A stretch of 64,000 nt of DNA. Source: Leucobacter sp. wl10 (GTDB lineage: Bacteria; Actinomycetota; Actinomycetes; Actinomycetales; Microbacteriaceae). A program made the translations under genes and the position numbers. The DNA is taken from the NCBI RefSeq assembly GCF_003569785.1, contig NZ_KZ983999.1, positions 32,631 to 96,630 on the forward strand, written 5' to 3'. Each line of letters begins with the position of its first letter. Position 1 is the first letter of the stretch. The notes below the pieces were generated by a model. The model saw only the letters and a program-made list of their open reading frames with translations, was not told the origin of the DNA and made no database searches. Below, in pieces: positions 36,479 through 47,494 of the stretch.

Positions 36479-37245
36479 TGAGAAACTTGCTCGGATCACC
36501 GGTGTTCTCCTATCTCGCGCTGCCCGTGCTGCTGCTCGTCGCGGTATCGGTCTACGCGAGCCTCAGCACCAACATCTTCATCTCCTCGCCCGCGGAGGTG
36601 GGGCAGCGTTTCGCCGAGTGGTGGCCGGTGGGATGGCGGCGGGATCTGCTGCCGAGCATGATCAACGTGGCCGTCGGCTTCGGCTTCGCCGTGGTGTTCG
36701 GGATCCTGGGCGGCCTGCTGCTCGGCGTCTCGCGCACGCTCCGCGAGATCTTCACCCCCATCATCGACTTCATCCGCGCGATCCCCGACGCGGCGATCGT
36801 GCCGGTGCTGCTGCTCATCTTCGGGCTGGGGCCGGGAACGCGCATGCTGGTGGTCTTCCTGAGCGCGGTCTGGCCGATCCTGATCGGCACCATGGACGGT
36901 GCTCAGGCGATCGACCCTCGGCAGCGGGAGATGGCGCGGGCGTTCAGGGTGCCGCGGCTGCGGCACTTCTTCAAGGTGATCCTGCCCGCGACCAGCCCGC
37001 AGATCCTCGCCGGCGTCAAGATCGGCCTCTCGGTATCGTTCATCGTCGTCATCATCAGCGAGATGTTCGGCTCGACTGAGGGCATCGGCCACTTCGTGAT
37101 CGCGTCGCAGCGGCAGTTCGACATCGCGGGCGTCTGGGTCGGCACGCTGGTCATCGCGACCATCGGATATCTGCTCAACACCGCGTTCTCGCTGCTCCAG
37201 CGACGCATCCTGCACTGGCACTCGTCGACGAGGAGTGCCTCATGA
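36475..37245 (+). CDS. ABC transporter permease (SsuC/TauC type), second
   Basis: A 256-residue permease related to the preceding one but clearly diverged. The EAA loop is MARAFRVPRLRHFFKVILPA (about residues 152-171), and five to six hydrophobic helices are visible. The two permeases probably form a heterodimer, which is unusual for this class because many systems use a homodimer. It starts inside the previous stop (ATGA) and overlaps the ATPase gene by four bases. Confidence 0.88.
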   Translation: MMRNLLGSPVFSYLALPVLLLVAVSVYASLSTNIFISSPAEVGQRFAEWWPVGWRRDLLPSMINVAVGFGFAVVFGILGGLLLGVSRTLREIFTPIIDFIRAIPDAAIVPVLLLIFGLGPGTRMLVVFLSAVWPILIGTMDGAQAIDPRQREMARAFRVPRLRHFFKVILPATSPQILAGVKIGLSVSFIVVIISEMFGSTEGIGHFVIASQRQFDIAGVWVGTLVIATIGYLLNTAFSLLQRRILHWHSSTRSAS

Positions 37246-38156
37246 CCCCTGGCGAGTTCGGACTCGGTGAGGAGAACAACATGGCTACAAGCGAGGGCAC
37301 CGCCCCCGGTGCGATCCTCGAGGCGGTCGGCCTGACCAAGGCCTACGGCAGCGGGGATCGCGAGAGGACGATCCTGGCCGACGTGAACTTCGCGCTGGCG
37401 GAGCAGGAGTTCGTGTGCGTGGTCGGCCACTCGGGCACGGGCAAGACGACGCTGCTCAGATGCCTGACCGGGCTGCTGAGCCCGACGGCAGGGGAGGTGC
37501 GGTTCCGGGGGCAGCGCGTGTCGTCGCCCCCGGAGGGGCTCGCGATCGTCTTCCAGGACTACTCGCGCTCGCTGCTGCCCTGGCTCTCGGTGGAGCACAA
37601 CATCGGCCTCCCGCTCGAGGGCAAGGGGATCTCGCGCGAGGACCAGGCGGAGCGGATCGCGCACGCCGTGACGGCGGTCGGCCTCTCGGGGCACGAGCGC
37701 AAGCTTCCCCACGAGCTCTCCGGCGGCATGCAGCAGCGCGTGGCCATTGCGCGCGCCCTGGCCTACCAGCCGTCGGTGCTCGTGATGGACGAGCCGTTCG
37801 CGAGCGTCGACGCGCAGACGCGCGCCGAACTGGAGGACCTCACACTGCAGCTCCGCAAGGAGTACCGGACCTCCGTGCTGCTCGTCACCCACGATGTGGA
37901 TGAGGCGGTCTACCTGGGCGACCGGGTGGTCGTGATCGGAGGCGCGCCGGCCAGGGTCGTCCGCGTCGAGGAGACGCGGCTCGGACGGGAGCGGGATCAG
38001 ATCGAGACGAAGATGCTGCCGCGGTTCGCCGAGGTCCGCGCCGAGATACTGCGGGAGATCCGCGATCGATCGGCGCGCACCACCCCCACGGAACTCCTGA
38101 GGGCGACCCTCGGTGGCAAAGGAACAGACGGAACGAGAGAACGGAGCGCCCGCTGA
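37242..38156 (+). CDS. ABC transporter ATP-binding protein (SsuB/TauB type)
   Basis: A 304-residue ATPase. Walker A is GHSGTGKT (near residue 63), the Q-loop FQDYSRSL, the signature LSGGMQQR (near 162), Walker B VLVMDEPFA and the H-loop VTHDVDEA. The ATG at 37242 overlaps the permease stop and has AGGAG upstream. An in-frame ATG at 37281 has an even better GAGGAGA and would drop a 13-residue non-conserved leader, so the true start is uncertain. It powers the importer made of the three preceding genes. Confidence 0.87.
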   Translation: MTPGEFGLGEENNMATSEGTAPGAILEAVGLTKAYGSGDRERTILADVNFALAEQEFVCVVGHSGTGKTTLLRCLTGLLSPTAGEVRFRGQRVSSPPEGLAIVFQDYSRSLLPWLSVEHNIGLPLEGKGISREDQAERIAHAVTAVGLSGHERKLPHELSGGMQQRVAIARALAYQPSVLVMDEPFASVDAQTRAELEDLTLQLRKEYRTSVLLVTHDVDEAVYLGDRVVVIGGAPARVVRVEETRLGRERDQIETKMLPRFAEVRAEILREIRDRSARTTPTELLRATLGGKGTDGTRERSAR

Positions 38157-38647
38157 TGGAATCCCGCGCGAGTGACACCGCGATGGAGTCGCAGGACGAC
38201 TTCTCGCTGACCGACCCCACCTGGGCGTTCATGCTCCGGCTGCGCCGGATGACGCAGCTCTACACCGCCTCGTGGGTGCGCCTGGTGTCGGCCGAGGTGA
38301 CATCGACCCAGTTCGGCGTGATGAACTTCCTCGAACGCTTCCCCGGCGAGAGCCAGAAGGACATCGGCGCGCACCTCTCGATGGACAAGTCGAACATGAC
38401 CGACGTCGTCAACCGCCTGACGAGGCGCGGGCACGTGCGCGTGCTGAAGGACGCGAACGATCAGCGCCGCAACGTGCTCATGCTCACGAAGGAGGGGCAG
38501 CGAGTGCTCGCCGAGCTGACGCCGCTGGTGCACCACCTGCGCGCGGAGGCGTTCCAGACCTTCTCCGCGGAGGAGCGGCTCCTGTTCCTGGGGGGCATGG
38601 ACCAGCTGATCGCCAGGCTCGAGCAGATCGTGAAGGCGGAGTCATGA
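38156..38647 (+). CDS. MarR-family transcriptional regulator
   Basis: A 163-residue winged-helix regulator. The recognition region is KDIGAHLSMDKSNMTDVVNR at about residues 66-85, followed by the wing RRGHVRVLKDANDQRRN. Family members commonly sense aromatic acids and repress their catabolic operon. It is embedded in the operon: its start overlaps the ATPase stop (TGATG) and its stop overlaps the next start (ATGA). It probably controls the promoter region upstream of 34670, where nested inverted repeats lie. Confidence 0.87.
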   Translation: MESRASDTAMESQDDFSLTDPTWAFMLRLRRMTQLYTASWVRLVSAEVTSTQFGVMNFLERFPGESQKDIGAHLSMDKSNMTDVVNRLTRRGHVRVLKDANDQRRNVLMLTKEGQRVLAELTPLVHHLRAEAFQTFSAEERLLFLGGMDQLIARLEQIVKAES

Positions 38648-39759
38648 CGTTCGCAGCAGCGCCGGGCCGGAAACGGCTCGAGGGGGTGACCTACTGCGAC
38701 GCCGAGCGGGTCGCCGAGGGGCTGACGCTGATCGCGGGGAGCTGGGGCGGGCAGAGCGTGCACCTCGTCGACGAGGACGGCACCGAGGTGCACGAGTGGC
38801 AGCTGCCCTGGCCTCCCGGGCTCGGACAGGATCTCAGCCCGCACGGCACGCTGATCGCGAACGGCAAGGTGCGGGATCAGCACCCGTTCCTCAGCGGACT
38901 CCCGTTCCAGGGGGGCGCCATCGCCGAGTTCTCCTGGTCGGGCGAGCGCCTCTGGGAGGTGCGCTACTCGGGCCATCATCACGACGGGATCCTGCTCGCG
39001 AACGGCAACGTTATGGTGCTCGGCATCGCCCGGGTGCCGGAGGAGATCGCGGCTCGGGTGCGGGGCGGGATCGGGGAGGCCTCAGAGCCGATGTGGGTCG
39101 ACACCCTCGTCGAGCTCACCAAGGGCGGCGAGGCGGTCTGGGAGTGGATCGGTCACGAGCATCTCGACCCGGAGATCGACGTCATCGGGCCGGGCGCGAT
39201 GGACCGGAGCGAGTGGACGCACGGGAACGGGATCGTGGAGCTGCCGGACGGAGACCTGCTGGTGAGCGCCCGACAGATCTCGACGGTGCTCCGCATCTCG
39301 CGCAGCACCGGCGGGATCACGCACCGCTACGGCGCGGCGACCCTCGCCGGGCAGCACTCCCCGTGGCTCACGGACGCGGGCACCCTGCTCGTCTTCGACA
39401 ACGGCTTCAACCGGCAGGACGGGTGGCCCCCGTACTCGCGGCTCGTCGAGTTCGATCTCGCCACCGGCGAGGAGGTCTGGGAGTACACCGACCCGGTGCG
39501 CTGGGAGATGTTCAGCGCGCTCCAGTCATCCGCTCAGCGCCTGGAGAACGGCAACACGCTCGCCTGCGAGGGGCTCACCGGACGCGTGTTCGAGGTGACC
39601 GGATCCGGGGAGCTCGTCTGGGAGTACGTCAACCCTCATCTGGTGTTCCGCGCCGGCGAGACGAGCGGGATCCAGTCCAACCGGATGTTCAGGGCGCGGA
39701 AGTACCCGCGCTCGCGCTTCAGCGGATCCGGGGCCGGCGCCGCGGAGGACCGCGAATGA
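38644..39759 (+). CDS. Arylsulfotransferase (ASST)-like beta-propeller protein
   Basis: A 371-residue protein with repeated propeller-blade sequences (GTEVHEWQLP, GERLWEVRY, GEAVWEWIGHE, GEEVWEYTDP, GELVWEYVNP), as in the ASST-like family. Bacterial ASST moves sulfate between phenols, but this protein has no signal peptide and would be cytosolic, so its role is open. Conserved histidines are found in SGHHHDGILLANG and EWTHGNGIVELPDGD. It overlaps both neighbours by four bases in the aromatic operon, so it probably acts on the imported phenolic compound or conjugate. Confidence 0.78.
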   Translation: MTFAAAPGRKRLEGVTYCDAERVAEGLTLIAGSWGGQSVHLVDEDGTEVHEWQLPWPPGLGQDLSPHGTLIANGKVRDQHPFLSGLPFQGGAIAEFSWSGERLWEVRYSGHHHDGILLANGNVMVLGIARVPEEIAARVRGGIGEASEPMWVDTLVELTKGGEAVWEWIGHEHLDPEIDVIGPGAMDRSEWTHGNGIVELPDGDLLVSARQISTVLRISRSTGGITHRYGAATLAGQHSPWLTDAGTLLVFDNGFNRQDGWPPYSRLVEFDLATGEEVWEYTDPVRWEMFSALQSSAQRLENGNTLACEGLTGRVFEVTGSGELVWEYVNPHLVFRAGETSGIQSNRMFRARKYPRSRFSGSGAGAAEDRE

Positions 39760-40598
39760 GGCTGGTGATGCTCGGCACCGCCGGAGGGCCGCGGCCGGTC
39801 GTGAAGCGGGCAGCGCCCGCGCAGGCGGTCCTGTACCGGGGCGAGGTGCATGTCATCGACTGCGGCAACGGCGTCGCGCGGCAGATGGCGATGGCCGGCA
39901 TTTCGCGCAGGGACCTGACGGCGACCTACATCACCCACCACCACGCCGACCACATGCTCGATCTCGGCGCCCTGCCGCTCATCGCGTGGACCGACGGATG
40001 CGAGAACGTCATCGACATCTACGGCCCGCCGGGGACGGCCTCGATGACCGAGGACTTCCTGAGCATGGCCTGGCCCGAGATCGAGGCCCGGACGGCGACC
40101 ACCGGGCGGCGGGCGTTCCCGGAGATGCTGCGGAACACGGATGTGCCGGAGGCGCGGGTGATCCGCGACGAGAACGGCCTGCGGGTGTCGACCGTGCTCG
40201 TCGACCACCCTCCGTTCGAGGTCGCGCTCGGCTACCGCTTCGACAGCGACGAGGGATCGGTGGTCTTCTCCGGGGACACCCGGTTCAGCCCGAGCCTCGT
40301 CGAGCTGGCCCGGGGTGCCGATGTGCTCGTGCACGAGGCGATCTTTCCCGAGGCGCTCGCGGCGCAAGCGGAGGGATCGAAGGCGGAGACGCTGATCGAG
40401 CACTTGACGAGCTGCCACACGACGGCGGCGGACGCCGGTCGCGCGGCCCGGGAGGCGGGGGTGGGCACGCTCGTGCTCTCGCACCTCGTGCCCGGCTCGG
40501 ACGTCGTGAGCGACGAGATGTGGCGGGAGGCCGCGGCGTCGGACTTCGACGGCAGGATCGTCGTGGCCCGGGATCTGCAGGAGATCGGCCTGCGCTGA
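39756..40598 (+). CDS. MBL-fold metallohydrolase, RNase Z-like group
   Basis: A 280-residue metallo-beta-lactamase-fold hydrolase. The metal motif HxHxDH is present (His61, His63, Asp65, His66), with VLVDHPPFE, FSGDTRFSP (metal aspartate) and a late LSHLVPGSD histidine. The order resembles the RNase Z/arylsulfatase-like branch, whose members include phosphodiesterases and arylsulfatases. It begins inside the ASST-like gene stop (ATGA). The arylsulfatase relationship and the ASST neighbour make an aryl ester or sulfate substrate worth considering, but this is inference. Confidence 0.82.
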   Translation: MRLVMLGTAGGPRPVVKRAAPAQAVLYRGEVHVIDCGNGVARQMAMAGISRRDLTATYITHHHADHMLDLGALPLIAWTDGCENVIDIYGPPGTASMTEDFLSMAWPEIEARTATTGRRAFPEMLRNTDVPEARVIRDENGLRVSTVLVDHPPFEVALGYRFDSDEGSVVFSGDTRFSPSLVELARGADVLVHEAIFPEALAAQAEGSKAETLIEHLTSCHTTAADAGRAAREAGVGTLVLSHLVPGSDVVSDEMWREAAASDFDGRIVVARDLQEIGLR

Positions 40599-40643
40599 GC
40601 GGGCGGTGAGAGACAGGAAGAGCGATATGGAAGGGGAATCGAG

Positions 40644-41486
40644 ATGAGCAGGAGCGCGGTGCGCACCGGCCTGGCGCCGGTGCACGGGGCGGAGCTGTAC
40701 TACGAGATCCGAGGGGAGGGAGCGCCGCTGCTCCTCATCCCCGGCGCGAGCGGCGACGCAGGCATGTACGAGCGGGCGGCCGAGGCGCTCGCGGGCGACT
40801 TCGCGGTGATCACCTACGATCGCCGCGGGAACTCCCGCAGCGCGGCGCGGGGAGGAGTCGGGCCGACGAGCATCGATGAGCACGGCGACGATGCCGCGGG
40901 GCTCATCTCGGCGGTCGGCCTGGGGCCCGCCTTCGTGTTCGGCAACAGCAGCGGCGCGACGATCGCGATGAACCTCTGCCTGCGCCACCCCGAGGTGCTG
41001 CGAGGCGTGGTGGCGCACGAGCCGCCCAAGATCGGAACGCTGCCCAACCGGGACGAGTTCCTGCAGGGGCTGAAGGACCGGATGGAGGCGGCCGTGGTGA
41101 GGGGAGGTTACGAGGAGGCGGTCGAGGACTTCCACGGCTGGCTCGTGGGGGACGACAGCGGAGTGCCGACGCCGGAGGGGCTTCGCGAGCGCGTTCGCGG
41201 CAACGGGGAGCAGTGGGTGCGGCACGAGCTCGGGGTGCTCGACCGCTACGACGCGCCGCAGGCACTCATCGAGGCCCGCAGCACCCCCCTGCTCTTCGGG
41301 GTCGGCACGACCGGGGGCACCGAGGAGCACATCGAGCTCCTCGGCACGTACCGCAGCAGCCTCGCCGAACTCGCCGAGCAGTACGGCGCCGAGCTCCTCG
41401 ATTTCACCGGCGCCCACGTGCCCTACGAGACGATCCCCGAGCAGTTCGGCATCGAGCTCCGGGCCGCGATCGCGCGGTTCGCCTAG
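40644..41486 (+). CDS. Alpha/beta hydrolase
   Basis: A 280-residue hydrolase of the classical one-domain type. Landmarks are the oxyanion stretch LLLIPGASGDAGMY (near residue 28), YDRRGNSRS, and the nucleophile elbow GNSSGATIA (Ser near 100). A late acid lies around FGVGTTGG and a histidine in FTGAHVPYE. AAGGGGA precedes the ATG. It sits between the MBL hydrolase and gentisate dioxygenase genes, so it may split an ester or thioester to free gentisate or its precursor. Confidence 0.83.
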   Translation: MSRSAVRTGLAPVHGAELYYEIRGEGAPLLLIPGASGDAGMYERAAEALAGDFAVITYDRRGNSRSAARGGVGPTSIDEHGDDAAGLISAVGLGPAFVFGNSSGATIAMNLCLRHPEVLRGVVAHEPPKIGTLPNRDEFLQGLKDRMEAAVVRGGYEEAVEDFHGWLVGDDSGVPTPEGLRERVRGNGEQWVRHELGVLDRYDAPQALIEARSTPLLFGVGTTGGTEEHIELLGTYRSSLAELAEQYGAELLDFTGAHVPYETIPEQFGIELRAAIARFA

Positions 41487-41567
41487 GACCGTTCGCGGCG
41501 CGTCTCGAGCGCCGTTCGCGAGCGCCGATTCCGAGCATCGACCCCCGAACATCGAAAGGACAGGATC

Positions 41568-42680
41568 GTGGACGACACGCAGATCACCACCCAGGCCGAG
41601 GTGGAGAACGCCATGCAGCCCGAGGACACTCCGGAGCTGCGGGAGCTCTACCGCGGCTTCGAGGAGCAGCACCTCATCCCGCTGTGGACCCAGCTCGACG
41701 ACCTCATGCCGATGACCCCCGCGCCGAAGGCCGTGCCCTGGCTGTGGCGGTGGGATCGACTGCAGCCGCTGGCCGAGCGCGCCGGAGATCTCATCCCGGT
41801 GGGTCGCGGCGGCGAGCGGCGGGCCATCGGGCTCGCCAACCCCGGCCTCGGCGGCAGGGCGTACATCTCTCCGACGCTGTGGGCCGCGATCCAGCAGCTC
41901 GGGCCCCGGGAGACGGCTCCGGAGCACCGGCACTCCCAGAACGCATTCCGGTTCGTCACCTCCGGTTCCGGCGTGTGGACCGTCGTCAACGGAGACCCGG
42001 TGCGCATGAGCCGCGGCGACTTCCTGCTGACGCCGGGCTGGAACTTCCACGGCCACCACAACGAGACCGACGAGTCGATGACCTGGATCGACGGCCTCGA
42101 CATCCCCTTCGCGCAGCAGCTCGACACGGGCTTCTTCGAGTTCGGCACCGAGCGGGTGACCGACTACGCCACTCCGGACTTCTCCCGCGGCGAGCGCCTG
42201 TGGTGCCACCCTGGGCTGCGACCGCTCTCGGCCCTGCAGAACACGGTGTCGAGCCCCATCGGCGCCTACCGCTGGGAGCACACGGATGCGGCGCTGACCG
42301 ATCAGCTGCTGCTCGAGGACGAGGGGTACCCGGCCACTTCCGAGCCCGGTCACGCGGCGGTCCGCTTCGTCAACCCGACCACCGGCGGAGACGTCATGCC
42401 GACGATCCGCGCGCAGTTCCACCGCTTCCGCCCGGGGGTCCGATCCGCGCCGCGGCGCGAGGTGGGGTCGAACGTGTTCCAGATCTTCGAGGGCGAGGGT
42501 GTGGTCCAGCTCGACGGCGTCGAGCATCGTGTTGGCCACGGCGACATCTTCGTGGCGTCCAGCTGGTGCCGCTACACGATCCGGGCCGAGACGGCGCTCG
42601 ACGTCTTCCACTTCAGCGACACCCCAATCTTCGAGGGGCTCGGCCTCCACCGGCTCCAGATCGAGGGAGAAGACCGATGA
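41568..42680 (+). CDS. Gentisate 1,2-dioxygenase-like bicupin
   Basis: A 370-residue Fe(II) dioxygenase that opens the gentisate ring to maleylpyruvate. Two cupin domains are visible. The first has EHRHSQNAFRFVTSGSG (His ligands near residues 120-122) and WNFHGHHNE (near 160); the second is around VFQIFEGEGVVQLDG near 305. Length matches the family. The start is GTG at 41568 with AAAGGA upstream. The next two genes supply the other enzymes of the pathway. 1-hydroxy-2-naphthoate or salicylate ring cleavage by the same family is an alternative. Confidence 0.87.
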   Translation: MDDTQITTQAEVENAMQPEDTPELRELYRGFEEQHLIPLWTQLDDLMPMTPAPKAVPWLWRWDRLQPLAERAGDLIPVGRGGERRAIGLANPGLGGRAYISPTLWAAIQQLGPRETAPEHRHSQNAFRFVTSGSGVWTVVNGDPVRMSRGDFLLTPGWNFHGHHNETDESMTWIDGLDIPFAQQLDTGFFEFGTERVTDYATPDFSRGERLWCHPGLRPLSALQNTVSSPIGAYRWEHTDAALTDQLLLEDEGYPATSEPGHAAVRFVNPTTGGDVMPTIRAQFHRFRPGVRSAPRREVGSNVFQIFEGEGVVQLDGVEHRVGHGDIFVASSWCRYTIRAETALDVFHFSDTPIFEGLGLHRLQIEGEDR

Positions 42681-43504
42681 AGCTCGCCACGATCCGGGTC
42701 GACGGCTCCACCCGCGCCGCGCGCATCGACGGCGAGCTCGCCACCGTGCTCGAGGACTTCGCGGATGTCGGTGCGGTCCTCGCCTCCGACGGCCTCTCGC
42801 GAGCCGCCGAGGCGACCGGCCGCACCCTGCCCGCCGCCGATCTCGACTTCGCCCCCGTCGTCGTGAACCCCGGCAAGATCGTGTGCGTCGGGCTGAACTA
42901 CCGAGCGCACATCCTCGAGATGGGGCGGCCGCTGCCCGACTTCCCCGTGTTGTTCGCGAAGTTCTCGGACAGCCTGCTCGGCGCGGGCGACGATATCCCG
43001 CTCCCGCCCGAGAGCGAGAGCATCGACTGGGAGGGCGAGCTCGCCGTCGTGATCGGCAGCACCGTGCGACGCGCGAGCGCGGAGCATGCGGCGGAGGCGA
43101 TCGCCGGGTACACGATCGCGAACGACGTCTCGATGCGCGACTGGCAGTTCCGCACCCGCGAGTGGCTGCAGGGCAAGATGTGGGAGGCCTCGACCCCGCT
43201 CGGACCGGTGCTCGCCACTCCGGACGAGATCCCCGCGGACGCGCACCTCGTCACCGCCGTGAACGGGATCGAGAAGCAGCGCAGCGATGTGCACGACCTC
43301 GTGCACGATCCCGCGGGGCTCGTCGCCTACGTCTCCACGATCACCACGCTCAGGCCGGGCGACGTGATCCTCACCGGCACCCCGGGCGGGGTCGGGCACG
43401 CCCGTGATCCGCGGGAGTATCTCGCGGAGGGCGACGTCGTCGCGGTCTCGATCGACGGCATCGGAACGCTGAGCAATCGCGCGGTCGCCGAGGACCGGCC
43501 ATGA
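42677..43504 (+). CDS. Fumarylacetoacetate-hydrolase-family protein, probable fumarylpyruvate hydrolase
   Basis: A 275-residue FAH-family enzyme. Motifs are KIVCVGLNYRAHILEMG (near residue 73), PVLFAKF, the metal glutamates in IDWEGELAVVIG (near 116) and NDVSMRDWQ. The C-terminal LRPGDVILTGTPGGVGHAR is strongly conserved in the family. It overlaps the dioxygenase stop by four bases. Here it should cleave fumarylpyruvate to fumarate and pyruvate, the last step of the mycothiol-dependent gentisate route. Confidence 0.87.
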   Translation: MKLATIRVDGSTRAARIDGELATVLEDFADVGAVLASDGLSRAAEATGRTLPAADLDFAPVVVNPGKIVCVGLNYRAHILEMGRPLPDFPVLFAKFSDSLLGAGDDIPLPPESESIDWEGELAVVIGSTVRRASAEHAAEAIAGYTIANDVSMRDWQFRTREWLQGKMWEASTPLGPVLATPDEIPADAHLVTAVNGIEKQRSDVHDLVHDPAGLVAYVSTITTLRPGDVILTGTPGGVGHARDPREYLAEGDVVAVSIDGIGTLSNRAVAEDRP

Positions 43505-44298
43505 CCGCCGTGCAGCAGCCGGTGCTGACGGCGGAGCAGCTCGAGCTGCGCGCTCGCCTGGGCGCCGGCGCTCGCTACGACGCCGCGGCCGCACCCCACG
43601 AGGATCTGCTGCTCGCGCGCCAGGGCACCGCCTACTTCCTGCGCAAGCTGCAGGAGCTGCGCGACCAGGACTTCGACGCCCCCAGCCGGCTCGACGGCTG
43701 GTCGCACCGTCACCTCATCGCGCATGTCGGCTACAACGCCCGGGGGCTCGCCCGGCTCGTCGAGTGGGCGCGCACCGGAGTCGAGACGCCGATGTACACC
43801 TCAGCGGAGCAGAGGGAGCGCGAGATCGTGCACGGAGCGACGCTTCCGGACCGGGCCCTGCGTCACCTCGTCGATCACGCGGTCGTCCACCTGAACGTGG
43901 AGTGGCGGGATCTCGAGGACGCGCAGTGGGACCATCGGGTGACCACCGCGCAGGGGCGGGAGGTGCCCGTGCGGGAGACGGCGTGGATGCGCGCCAGGGA
44001 GGTGTGGGTGCACGCGGCCGACCTGGGCAGCGGGGGATCGTTCGACGATCTGCCGCCCGCGCTGCTCGACCGCCTCATCGACGACGTCCTCGCCGCGTGG
44101 CGCCGCCGCGGCGAGGAGATCTCGCTGACCGTGGCGGCCACCGATCGGAGCGGCGACCGTCACGTGCGCGCCCTGGGCGACGGAGGGCCCGAGGTCTCGG
44201 GAACCGCCGCCGCGATCGCCGGGTGGCTCGCGCGCGGGGAGGCGCATGGGCTGCGCTGCTCGTCCGGCGAGGTTCCCGCGGTGCCGCGCTGGTTCTGA
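43501..44298 (+). CDS. Mycothiol-dependent maleylpyruvate isomerase family protein
   Basis: A 265-residue member of the MDMPI/DinB-like fold. The three expected metal ligands are in place: His75 in HLIAHVGYNA, and Glu167 and His171 in REVWVHAAD. The C-terminal domain ends in GEVPAVPRWF. It would convert maleylpyruvate to fumarylpyruvate using mycothiol, the thiol of actinobacteria. It overlaps the FAH gene by four bases, giving a complete gentisate module of three coupled genes. Confidence 0.88.
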   Translation: MTAVQQPVLTAEQLELRARLGAGARYDAAAAPHEDLLLARQGTAYFLRKLQELRDQDFDAPSRLDGWSHRHLIAHVGYNARGLARLVEWARTGVETPMYTSAEQREREIVHGATLPDRALRHLVDHAVVHLNVEWRDLEDAQWDHRVTTAQGREVPVRETAWMRAREVWVHAADLGSGGSFDDLPPALLDRLIDDVLAAWRRRGEEISLTVAATDRSGDRHVRALGDGGPEVSGTAAAIAGWLARGEAHGLRCSSGEVPAVPRWF

Positions 44299-44375
44299 TC
44301 CCGGCGGTGCGGCGGACCCGCTCCCGGCCGTCGAGCGCCCGGCCGATCCCGCGCCGCAGAGATTACACTGAGGCC

Positions 44376-45017
44376 ATGGCGGCAGAGTCGGAACCTCGGA
44401 CCGGGACCGGGTACCCCGCCGAGCGCACCAAGGCCTTCGTCGACGCGGTCGTCGCCATCGCCCTGACGCTGCTGATCCTGCCGCTCATGGAGAGCGTGAG
44501 CGGTGCGGCGGCCGCGGGCGACGGCGCGCTCGGGTGGCTGGCCGAGCACGGCGGCCCGCTGCTGAACTTCGGGCTGAGCTTCGTGCTCATCGCCATGTTC
44601 TGGATGATCCACCACCGCCTCTTCGCGGGCGTCGCCCGCGTCACCCCGATCCTCATGTGGCTGCTCGTCGCGTGGATGCTCACGATCGTCTGGCTGCCGG
44701 TCGCCACGGCGATCGCGGGGCGGATGAACGACGACGACGCCGTCGCCAAGACGCTCTACATCGGCAGCCTGGCCCTCACTGCGCTGATGTCCCTCGTGGT
44801 CCGCGTCTACCTGCGCGCGCATCCGGCGCTGCACACCGTGAGCCGGCGCGAGTTGCTGACGGGCGTGGCGGTCGACGTCTCGCTGGTGCTGCTGTTCGGG
44901 GTCGCGCTGGCCGCGGCGCTCCTGATCCCCGGAATCGGCTACTACGCGCTGTTCGTGATGGCGCTCTCGGGCGTCGTGCAGAAGGCGCTGGGAAAGATGC
45001 TTCGCGCCGATCCCTAG
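44376..45017 (+). CDS. TMEM175/DUF1211-family membrane protein
   Basis: A 213-residue protein with about six membrane helices. The family signature is at the first helix: RTKAFVDAVVAIALTLLIL (about residues 17-35), in which the usual F-S-D is F-V-D. A second conserved patch is FWMIHHRLF near 78. Relatives include prokaryotic TMEM175 potassium channels. TACACT (44364-44369) ends six bases before the ATG, so the transcript is probably leaderless and separate from the gentisate operon 77 bp upstream. Confidence 0.82.
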   Translation: MAAESEPRTGTGYPAERTKAFVDAVVAIALTLLILPLMESVSGAAAAGDGALGWLAEHGGPLLNFGLSFVLIAMFWMIHHRLFAGVARVTPILMWLLVAWMLTIVWLPVATAIAGRMNDDDAVAKTLYIGSLALTALMSLVVRVYLRAHPALHTVSRRELLTGVAVDVSLVLLFGVALAAALLIPGIGYYALFVMALSGVVQKALGKMLRADP

Positions 45018-45037
45018 CGCAAACACGAGGCCTGCGA

Positions 45038-45062
45038 TAAACTTGAGTCATCATCACTCAAG
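45038..45062 (+). promoter_or_regulatory. HAIR operator (HspR site) and -10 of clpB
   Basis: CTTGAGT-N7-ACTCAAG (45042-45062) is an exact match to the HspR-associated inverted repeat. It overlaps TAAACT (45038-45043), a good -10, so HspR would block transcription start. ClpB is a known HspR regulon member in actinobacteria. The ribosome-binding site and ATG follow at 45108-45120. HspR itself is not in this window. Confidence 0.92.
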
Positions 45063-45119
45063 TTTGTGTTCGCCCCGCTCGGGCGGACGCGCGAGTCTGC
45101 TGAACGAGAAGGGATCCAC

Positions 45120-47366
<2,247 letters not shown>

Positions 47367-47387
47367 CGCGGGACTCACCGCGCCCGG

Positions 47388-47445
47388 CTGAGAGAGGAGT
47401 TCTCCGGCTGTTCTCACGAGAACAGCCGGAGAACTCCTCTCTCAG
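47388..47445. terminator. Perfect 28-bp-stem hairpin between clpB and the convergent pseudogene
   Basis: Left arm 47388-47415 and right arm 47418-47445 are perfect reverse complements with a 2-nt loop. The core GAGGAGTTCTCCGGCTG is shared with a second hairpin at 49578-49635. It lies 22 bp after the clpB stop and could terminate both converging transcripts; there is no T-tract. Confidence 0.75.
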
Positions 47446-47494
47446 CGTCCGATCCCTGCGCGCATCCCGACACCGGCCCGGTCGCCGTCGCGCC

